DNA from: an uncultured Ezakiella sp. | GTDB lineage: Bacteria > Bacillota > Clostridia > Tissierellales > Peptoniphilaceae | Length of the DNA stretch: 20,458 nucleotides | Assembly (NCBI GenBank): GCA_947293975.1 | Contig: CAMYPV010000017.1 | Span: forward strand, 1-20,458 | Direction: 5' to 3' | Shown here: one piece after another, positions 15,277 to 20,458 of the stretch | Layout: each line of letters opens with the position of its first letter | How positions within the stretch are numbered: position 1 is the stretch's first letter | Made by a program: the position numbers and the translations under genes | The notes under the pieces: model-generated | What the model was told of the DNA's origin: nothing | Database searches by the model: none | The model's input: the letters and a program-made list of their open reading frames with translations, nothing else

Positions 15277-15350
15277 TTAAAATCGCGAAATTCTTGTAAA
15301 ACGATTTTTTTAAAATTACTTTGGCGTTGAAACTACGCCTGCGTTTTAAA
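15271..15350. repeat. Palindromic element, partial copy 2
   Basis: Starting at 15276 the sequence repeats copy 1 with a period of 120-121 bases: ATTAAAATCGCGAAATTC, then CTTGTAAAACGATTTTTTTA, then ACTACGCCTGCGTTTT. The loop region differs (TTGGCGTTGAAACTACGCC against CGACGTAGCAAACTACGCC), yet a central hairpin remains (GGCGT/ACGCC). The right arm degenerates after 15350. The bases from 15351 to 15424 show no gene or clear signal. Confidence 0.65.
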
Positions 15351-15424
15351 CATTATAAATCTCTGCGATTTATTGCAAGCAAAAATTGTGCATTTACAAT
15401 TTATTTTTGTGAAAAAGTTTGCAA

Positions 15425-15450
15425 CAAAAAACCAGAGGTTTGCTCTGGTT
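15425..15450 (-). terminator. Intrinsic terminator after the ABC importer operon
   Basis: On the - strand AACCAGAG pairs with CTCTGGTT (15450-15430) around a five-base loop and is followed by T residues (to 15425). It lies shortly after the stop of the second ATPase and ends the five-gene importer unit. Confidence 0.8.
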
Positions 15451-15456
15451 CATTTG

Positions 15457-16146
15457 CTATTGAAATTTTGATTTCTTTTTTTGGTGCATAATGTCTTTGA
15501 TATTAACCACTCTGTCGCATGCGTAATACAAAAGCTCGACGTCGTGGCTTACAAGTATTATGCTCATATCATGTTTTTTTCTGTACGAATCTAAGAGCTG
15601 TGTGGTCTTTAATTTCAAATTAACATCAAGCGGCGATGTGATTTCGTCTGCAAGCAAAACCTTTGGCTCCGTCAGTAGCGCTCTTATGATTTGCGCGCGG
15701 CTAATCATTCCGCCCGACAATTCGTAGGGGTATTTTTTTAAAGCGTCTTTATTAAGCTCAAAATCTGACATAAGACTTTCGAGTTCATCCTCTTTAAACT
15801 CTTTCTTTGAAAAGTAGAGAGCCTCTTTGAAACTTTCTAAAATAGTTTTCTTTGAATCAAACGAGCTAACTGCGTTTTGAAATATGAGTTGAACGGGGAA
15901 GTCTCGAAGATTTCGCCTTTTGTCTCCAACAATTGGCAAGTCTCTACCTTTGTAAAGAATTTGACCGCTGTCCAAAATGATTAGGCCTGCAATAAGTCTA
16001 AGAAGCGTCGTCTTGCCGCTGCCTGATGGGCCAATGATGCCCAAAAATTCGTTTTCGTACAAGTCCAAGCTCAAGTCCAATATCGTCGGAGTTTCTTCCA
16101 TCTTAAAACTCTTTTTTAAATTTTTAATCTCTAAAATCTTTTCCAT
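15457..16146 (-). CDS. ABC importer ATPase, NikE/OppF-type (second ATPase)
   Basis: This is one of two ATPases energising the Opp/Nik-type importer. Walker A GPSGSGKTT is at 39-47, the Q-loop LIFQNAVSSFD at 87-97, signature ELSGGMISRAQ (142-152), Walker B VLLADE (163-168), a D-loop reading ITSPLD rather than the usual PTSALD, and the switch His201 in VSHD. I place the start at ATG 16146 (229 residues), where an AAGGATT site precedes MEKILEIKNLKKSF; an in-frame upstream extension to 16281 runs back into the other ATPase gene and adds no family sequence. It overlaps the first ATPase gene by 23 bases. It lacks the C-terminal oligopeptide-specific extension of OppF and DppF, as NikE does. Confidence 0.9.
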   Translation of the reverse strand: MEKILEIKNLKKSFKMEETPTILDLSLDLYENEFLGIIGPSGSGKTTLLRLIAGLIILDSGQILYKGRDLPIVGDKRRNLRDFPVQLIFQNAVSSFDSKKTILESFKEALYFSKKEFKEDELESLMSDFELNKDALKKYPYELSGGMISRAQIIRALLTEPKVLLADEITSPLDVNLKLKTTQLLDSYRKKHDMSIILVSHDVELLYYACDRVVNIKDIMHQKKKSKFQ

Positions 16147-16882
16147 AAATAATCCTTGCTGATTGTAAAAGTGATTGTGTATTTTCGTCGGTACTTTCAA
16201 AAATTTCCTTGGAGTTTTTGTCCTCGGTAATTCTGCCATCTCTAAACACGCAAATTCTGTCTGTGAGCTGAATTGCATCAAATGGATTGTGCGTAATATA
16301 TATCAGACTCATATTTGTCTTTTGCATGTGAGATTTGATGATGTCAATCGCCATATCTGTCGAGGCACGATCAAGCGCACTCGAGATTTCGTCGGCAATT
16401 AAAAGCTCTGGCTCTCTATTTAGTATCATCGATATAACAACTCTTTGCTGCATGCCGCCCGAGAATTCTTCGGGGAATTTGCTCGCGTTTTCACTGCTGA
16501 TACCAATCGCCTCCAAAGATTTGAGCGCGATGCTTTTTGCAGATTTTTTTGAAATGCCTTTTACAAAAATTAAATCACTGACCATTTGGTCGATAATTCT
16601 GATGTACGGATTTAAAGAGTTTTGAACATCTTGAGTGATGTAGCCGATGGAATTTTTTAGCTTGTCCTTTAAATTTGTCGAAACTTTTTCGTGATTATAA
16701 AATATTTCTCCATCAATCTTTGCATTTTCAACAAGGCCAAGTGCCGAGCGAAATGTAAAGCTCTTTCCGGCGCCAGATGCACCGATTATGCCAATCGATT
16801 TACCCGGTTCGAGATTGAAGTTGATGTCTTTTATAATCACATTATCAAATAAACTTACGGAATAATTTCTTAACTCAATCAT
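16124..16882 (-). CDS. ABC importer ATPase, NikD/OppD-type (first ATPase)
   Basis: This partner ATPase has 252 residues. Walker A is GASGAGKSF (34-42, with Phe replacing the usual final Thr), Q-loop YITQDVQNSLNP (81-92), signature FSGGMQQRV (140-148), Walker B LLIADE (160-165) with EISSALD instead of EPTTALD, and switch His198 in ITHN. All residues needed for ATP hydrolysis are kept. The length matches NikD (about 254), without the C-terminal extension of OppD. Its ATG overlaps the upstream permease stop by four bases (ATGA). Confidence 0.9.
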   Translation of the reverse strand: MIELRNYSVSLFDNVIIKDINFNLEPGKSIGIIGASGAGKSFTFRSALGLVENAKIDGEIFYNHEKVSTNLKDKLKNSIGYITQDVQNSLNPYIRIIDQMVSDLIFVKGISKKSAKSIALKSLEAIGISSENASKFPEEFSGGMQQRVVISMILNREPELLIADEISSALDRASTDMAIDIIKSHMQKTNMSLIYITHNPFDAIQLTDRICVFRDGRITEDKNSKEIFESTDENTQSLLQSARIIYGKDFRD

Positions 16883-17646
16883 AGGTGAACCTCGTCAAAA
16901 GTGTAGTGGAATATTAAACTCAAAAAGAATATTCCAAGCGCTGGCCAAAGCACAATGAGTGGCTTATCGATGATGTAGCCTCTGTATTGATATAGCATTG
17001 TCCCAAAATCTGGCGAGGTGATGTCTGCACCCAAGCCTATGAATGTGAGCGATGCGTATGCCAAAATGTGATTTGACGCCTTGTTTCCCATAAGATTTAA
17101 TGTTGCCGGCAAAATTTGCGGGAATAAAAATTTCCTCATAATATACGAATTTGGTGCTTGAAGCATTCTTAGCGTATCTACATAAGGGTCTTTTAAAATT
17201 ATTTCTGATAATTTGTAGCTTTGATTTGCAAAAAAACCTATGTTTGAAAATCCGAGTGCAAGACCGACTGCAAAAACTGTGTCTTTAAACATAATCGACG
17301 AGATTAACGCCACTATAAATGTCGGAATAATAAGCGTGAGATCCGACAAGAATCTTATGACTAAAAGATAAAAACCGCCGTAAAATCCTGCCACAATTCC
17401 AAGAAAAACTCCCGATATATACGATACGGCACTTGCCAACAGGACGACGTATAGCGTTCTTAAAAAGCCCTGTGACATTAGCGAGAAAATATCTCTGCCC
17501 AAGTGGTCAGTGCCCATGTAATGCTCAGCAGATGGTGGCAAAAATTTGTTTTTGATGTCCACAAATTTTGGATTTTGCGTGGGGATTACAGAAAATAAAA
17601 TTGCCAGCAAAACAATTACTGTAATTGCAATTATAGCTCTTCTCAT
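16879..17646 (-). CDS. ABC importer permease, NikC/DppC-type
   Basis: This is the second inner-membrane permease of the importer, with 255 residues. It has an N-terminal membrane segment (about 5-22), then the family motif HYMGTDHLGRDIFS (42-55), several hydrophobic segments through to about 245, and the ASLTFIGLG-SPDFGTML block that forms the ATPase-coupling loop region of DppC/NikC proteins. Its ATG overlaps the stop of the other permease gene by one base (TAATG). The membrane role is secure; the substrate is set by the binding protein. Confidence 0.93.
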   Translation of the reverse strand: MRRAIIAITVIVLLAILFSVIPTQNPKFVDIKNKFLPPSAEHYMGTDHLGRDIFSLMSQGFLRTLYVVLLASAVSYISGVFLGIVAGFYGGFYLLVIRFLSDLTLIIPTFIVALISSIMFKDTVFAVGLALGFSNIGFFANQSYKLSEIILKDPYVDTLRMLQAPNSYIMRKFLFPQILPATLNLMGNKASNHILAYASLTFIGLGADITSPDFGTMLYQYRGYIIDKPLIVLWPALGIFFLSLIFHYTFDEVHL

Positions 17647-18563
17647 TAATCATCTCCCCTTTTTATAAAATGACTTGAAAACAGATTAAATATTAGATGC
17701 ACAAAAAACATCCATATTATAATCATCATTATATAAGTTTGAATTATCAGATAATCTCTGTGTGCAATTGATTCAATCAAGAAAGTTGAAAGGCCTTGAA
17801 TTGATAGAGCATATTCAACAACCGAGCTTGCACCGATTATATACGCACTTTGGCTGATCAAAAGTCCAAACAGACCTTGAAGTGGCTCGTGATAGCAGTA
17901 TTTTAAGAGCGCTTTCTTTTTGATATAACCCCTTTCTATATAGAACCTGAAGAAAGGTTTGTTGATTACATCCAAAAAGTAAATTCTAACCGTTCTTGCC
18001 ATCGGGCCGATGAGCGGAAGCCCAACAAAAAATATGCCGACAGCTAAGTTTGCGGCTGAATGTCCGTTGAAAAATCTGATGAATTTATATTTTACACCGA
18101 AAAAGTATATAAATAAAATTATTAGTATAAACACTGGTACGGTTTGCGTAAAAAGTGCGAGTGCTCTTGTGAGGCGATTGAAAAAACCGTCTTTCAAGCT
18201 CGACAAATATCCTAGCCAAAAGGCTATTATACTTGCGTATAATAGCCCTAAAAAGCCTAGGATGATGGAAGTTGGAGCGCGTCTTAGAATTTCTGGCTTC
18301 AAATCTACGCCAGTCATAAAGCTCTTGCCCCAATTTTCCTTGCAAAAATCTGTAATCCAGTCAAAATACTGCGTTATAAGCGGTTTATCAAGACCAAATT
18401 CTTTTTTCAAATAGTTTATATTTTCCTCTGTGGCGGGCAGATTTCTTTCGCTTAGAACCATCATGACCGGATCGCCACTCATAAGCCTTACAACACCAAA
18501 TGCGATGATTGAGCCTATGAAGAAAATTAAAAACCATTTACAGAAAAAATTTACAAATTTCAT
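17646..18563 (-). CDS. ABC importer permease, NikB/DppB-type
   Basis: This is the first permease of the importer, with 305 residues. It opens with a hydrophobic helix carrying FGVVRLMSGDPV (22-33), the typical DppB/NikB lead, and keeps LKKEFGLDKPL and the motif IIGASSVVEY-LSIQGLSTFL in the coupling region, ending with a membrane segment near 275-300. It starts nine bases after the binding-protein stop. Its own ribosome binding site is weak (TTTGAG next to the ATG), so translation probably depends on the upstream gene. Confidence 0.93.
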   Translation of the reverse strand: MKFVNFFCKWFLIFFIGSIIAFGVVRLMSGDPVMMVLSERNLPATEENINYLKKEFGLDKPLITQYFDWITDFCKENWGKSFMTGVDLKPEILRRAPTSIILGFLGLLYASIIAFWLGYLSSLKDGFFNRLTRALALFTQTVPVFILIILFIYFFGVKYKFIRFFNGHSAANLAVGIFFVGLPLIGPMARTVRIYFLDVINKPFFRFYIERGYIKKKALLKYCYHEPLQGLFGLLISQSAYIIGASSVVEYALSIQGLSTFLIESIAHRDYLIIQTYIMMIIIWMFFVHLIFNLFSSHFIKRGDD

Positions 18564-18572
18564 CTCAAATGA

Positions 18573-20132
18573 CTATCTAACTGTTAAAGTTGGATTTGTA
18601 ACAAAGTAGTCTCCGTTCCAAATTTCATAGTTAACGATTTTGTCAGAAAGCATAGCGAACCAATGTGGGTCAACAGTGTATAAAATTGGAAGATCTTCGT
18701 AAATTTTAGCTTGAATTTCTTTTGACAATTCATCTCTCTTTGCAAGATCTGATGTTACGCCAAGTTCGTCGATTAATTTATCAACGTCTTGATTGCCATA
18801 GTAGCTATGATTTTTTACAGAACCTGTCTTGAAGTGTTGTGCAAAGAAATAGTGTGGGTTTCCACTTGCAGTTGGGTTTTGAGCATATAATAATATGTCG
18901 TGATTGCCCTTTGCAGCCTCTTCGTCGATGCTGTCAGCAAGTCTAACATTTGCTTCGATTCCCAATTGTTCAAGGTCTGATACAATTACTTGACCAATAA
19001 TTGGAAGATCTGGTTTTGCTGAGTAAGTTAAAATAGAAAGTTTAACTTGATTGCCGTTTTTGTCAACCAATTTGTCGCCATCGTATGAATAGCCTGCTTG
19101 TTTAAATTCTTCTTTTGCCTTTTCAACATCATAGACGAGTTTTTGATCGCCGTTGAAGCTGAAATTCTTTGCAAATAAACCTGTAGGAATATCTCCACCG
19201 CCAAGAGCGTCGATGATCTCTTGTCTGTTTAGCAATAGATCAAGAGCTTTTCTAAAGTGAAGATTGTTGATGTGTTCTCTATTTAAGTTTAAGAAGCAAT
19301 AGTATTGATATCCAGCACTGAAATCAAGAGCTTTGAAACCTTGATCTTTTAAGCTTGTTGCAACTTCGTTTGAAAGTCCGAATGCTAGGTCAACTTCGCC
19401 ACTTTCATAAGCAAGTTTAAGTGCGTTTACGTCTTGGAATGCTTTGATAACGACAGTTTCTGGTCTGTTTTCATAACCGTCATAGTATTCGTTTCTTTCG
19501 AGTACAACTTCTGCGCCTGGTTTTAAGTCCTTAATCTTGTATGCACCTGTGAAGATAAATTTATCGCCGTCTTTTTTGAACATTACATTTGTCCATTCAG
19601 CTAAGATTGATTCTAGGCTGACAGTAGGTTGTTCTGTAACGATTTCGACTTTGTAATCTTCGACAGGAGTAAATACGATTTTACCTGCAGATGCACGTGC
19701 AAATTCGTTTTTGTCCATGATCATATTCATTGCGTCACAGAAAGCCTTTGCGTCAACTTTGTCTCCGTTTGAGAAGAAAACGCCTTCGTTTAATTCTGCG
19801 ACGAAGTTGTTGTTATCTTTTGCTTCGATTGATTTAACAAATCTAGATTTCAAAGTACCATCAGGTTGTAGTGTGTAGACGTATTCGCTGATGCCATGAT
19901 TTGTTAAGCTCCAACCATTTGAGCCTTCAAGTGCGTCATCGCTTTCGATAACCCATGTTTGACCAACAACGATTTCCTTAACATCTTCTTTGTCGTCTTT
20001 TTTTTCTGCGACTTCTTTTTTGTCTGCTGCTTCTGTTTTTGTTTCATTAACTTCAGATGGCTTGTCTTCGTTTTTGCAGCCAAATGAAAATAGTAATGAA
20101 ATTAAAACTGCAAATAGGATAATTCTTTTCAT
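18573..20132 (-). CDS. Substrate-binding lipoprotein of Opp/Nik-type ABC importer (probable cobalt/nickel branch)
   Basis: This family-5 extracellular solute-binding protein has 519 residues. Its lipoprotein signal ends in FSFGC (Cys19 lipidated) and is followed by a Lys/Glu/Asp-rich linker (20-52) and the two-lobe binding domain. Family landmarks are LNEGVFFSNGDKVDAKAF, FTGAYKIKDLKPG and LHFRKALDLLLNRQEI. The family carries oligopeptides, dipeptides, nickel, cobalt or opine-metal complexes. The cobalamin riboswitch ahead of this gene points to cobalt or a corrinoid-related substrate; NikABCDE-like systems under B12 control are known in bacteria. An AGGAGAT site precedes the ATG. It is first of five genes and ends nine bases before the first permease. 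Family: certain. Substrate: inferred only from the riboswitch and from ATPases of NikD/NikE length. Confidence 0.92.
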   Translation of the reverse strand: MKRIILFAVLISLLFSFGCKNEDKPSEVNETKTEAADKKEVAEKKDDKEDVKEIVVGQTWVIESDDALEGSNGWSLTNHGISEYVYTLQPDGTLKSRFVKSIEAKDNNNFVAELNEGVFFSNGDKVDAKAFCDAMNMIMDKNEFARASAGKIVFTPVEDYKVEIVTEQPTVSLESILAEWTNVMFKKDGDKFIFTGAYKIKDLKPGAEVVLERNEYYDGYENRPETVVIKAFQDVNALKLAYESGEVDLAFGLSNEVATSLKDQGFKALDFSAGYQYYCFLNLNREHINNLHFRKALDLLLNRQEIIDALGGGDIPTGLFAKNFSFNGDQKLVYDVEKAKEEFKQAGYSYDGDKLVDKNGNQVKLSILTYSAKPDLPIIGQVIVSDLEQLGIEANVRLADSIDEEAAKGNHDILLYAQNPTASGNPHYFFAQHFKTGSVKNHSYYGNQDVDKLIDELGVTSDLAKRDELSKEIQAKIYEDLPILYTVDPHWFAMLSDKIVNYEIWNGDYFVTNPTLTVR

Positions 20133-20176
20133 ATTAATCTCCTTTAATTAATTATAGTATAGAATTAAACAGGTAT

Positions 20177-20206
20177 AAAAATTGGCTCTGCTCTGAATCG
20201 GAGCAA
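20177..20206 (-). terminator. Candidate terminator hairpin (riboswitch expression platform)
   Basis: On the - strand TGCTC (20205-20201) can pair with GAGCA (20193-20189), or TTGCTC with GAGCCAA with one bulge, followed by five T (20181-20177). It lies between the cobalamin-riboswitch core and the binding-protein start, where an off-switch would sit. The stem is short and the pairing ambiguous; a second hypothesis is translational control of the AGGAGAT site. Confidence 0.4.
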
Positions 20207-20315
20207 AACTCGTAATACAAGTATCGGACTTATGCACAGATGCAAATACCGTAGCGGCACTGTGTAGGATTCGAACCCACTTCCTTGTTATATTCTATCT
20301 AAGCTCATTCTATAT
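20205..20315 (-). promoter_or_regulatory. Cobalamin (B12) riboswitch ahead of the ABC importer operon
   Basis: The - strand core at 20284-20221 follows the B12-element pattern: GGAA (20284-20281); a short hairpin GTGGG-TTCGAAT-CCTAC; then ACAGTGCCGCTACGGT, matching the conserved ACGGTCCCGCCACTGT-type junction; a variable part TTTGCATCTGTGCA; and AAGTCCGATAC, matching the AAGTCAGGATAC-type 3' box. The four blocks occur in the right order and spacing. The peripheral stem between junction and 3' box is short. The 5' helices upstream (20285-20315) are less clear, so the outer limits are approximate. I first read the TTCGAA hairpin as a tRNA T-arm, but no acceptor, D-arm or anticodon arm can be built. 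Bound cobalamin would be expected to switch off the importer genes. I saw no convincing promoter in 20310-20342. Confidence 0.75.
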
Positions 20316-20336
20316 CATAAAGAGATAATATTCAAT

Positions 20337-20378
20337 AAAAAATCTCATATAATAAATAATTATGTTTATTATATGAGA
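20337..20378 (-). terminator. Strong hairpin, probable terminator of a gene beyond the right edge
   Basis: A perfect 14-base-pair inverted repeat TCTCATATAATAAA / TTTATTATATGAGA with an eight-base loop (20343-20378) is followed on the - strand by six T (20342-20337). It would end a - strand transcript entering from the right edge and insulate the riboswitch unit. No T-run follows it on the + strand. Confidence 0.65.
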
Positions 20379-20399
20379 CTTAAATTTGAATTTTAAATT

Positions 20400-20456
20400 T
20401 TAAAATTGTTTTGAAAAAATTTCCACGAGATTTGCCACGCTAAGTATAAGTGAACC
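20400..20456 (-). CDS. Possible 3' end of a gene continuing beyond the window
   Basis: One - strand frame is open from the window edge for 18 codons (ending NLVEIFSKQF) and stops at TAA 20402-20400, 22 bases before the terminator-like hairpin. Another frame stays open to about 20393, so the reading frame is not certain. No family can be assigned from so few residues; the only real support is the terminator just downstream. Confidence 0.25.
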   Translation of the reverse strand, partial: GSLILSVANLVEIFSKQF

Positions 20457-20458
20457 AA

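Noticed and set aside
16147..16281. Longer N-terminus (45 extra residues) for the second importer ATPase
   Set aside because: The extension lies inside the other ATPase gene, has no ABC-family sequence, and a good AAGGATT site sits just before the ATG at 16146.
20151..20179. Promoter (TTTATA, 17 bases, TATAAT) just before the binding-protein gene
   Set aside because: The -35 match is poor, and the start point would bypass the riboswitch and leave a leader of only about a dozen bases; AT-rich sequence makes such matches common.
20258..20285. tRNA T-arm-like sequence (GGGTTCGAATCC on the - strand), possible tRNA remnant or phage attachment site
   Set aside because: No acceptor, D-arm or anticodon arm can be formed and there is no CCA end; the same bases fit the conserved hairpin of a cobalamin riboswitch, with the neighbouring blocks in the right order.

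Overview
The window looks like chromosome of a low-GC, Gram-positive, anaerobic Firmicute, most likely a Tissierellia/Peptoniphilaceae-type organism. This rests on AT-rich sequence with strong purine-rich ribosome binding sites, TTG starts, a sufCBDSU iron-sulfur operon, a Firmicute-type ECF/truA block, lipoproteins, and a D-amino-acid ligase plus racemase pair that fits the D-Glu/D-Asp wall cross-bridges known in that family. The taxonomic call is inference. No prophage, insertion sequence, CRISPR array, rRNA or tRNA was found.

Region 1 (1-4971, + strand). A strong promoter drives an envelope-related run: a secreted 876-residue phosphodiester glycosidase, an unrecognised lipoprotein, a free-standing HPr, and an ATP-grasp ligase resembling D-aspartate ligases. 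It ends in an intrinsic terminator.

Region 2 (5006-10122, + strand). A second promoter (extended -10) starts a tightly packed run: a membrane-anchored DHHW/AlgX-like protein, a short Glu/Asp racemase, an EcfA1-EcfA2 fusion, EcfT and TruA, then a terminator. The ligase of region 1 and the racemase of region 2 together suggest synthesis and attachment of a D-amino acid in the peptidoglycan bridge. The ECF genes supply the shared energizing module for vitamin or metal uptake; no S component is present here.

Region 3 (10193-15127, - strand). This is a complete SUF operon in the order sufC-sufB-sufD-sufS-sufU, converging on region 2. A near-consensus promoter lies about 180 bases ahead of sufC, and the leader holds a strong intrinsic terminator hairpin with a possible competing pairing. 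It looks like an attenuator.

Region 4 (15143-15424). A non-coding spacer carries an imperfect palindromic element of about 130 bases and a second, partial copy about 120 bases away.

Region 5 (15425-20320, - strand). This is a five-gene Opp/Nik-type ABC importer: lipoprotein binding protein, two permeases and two ATPases. Its leader matches the conserved core of a cobalamin riboswitch. The system is therefore best read as a B12-repressed importer, probably for cobalt or a corrinoid-linked substrate, rather than a general peptide transporter.

The right edge (20337-20458) has a strong hairpin/terminator and perhaps the last codons of a gene that continues outside the window.
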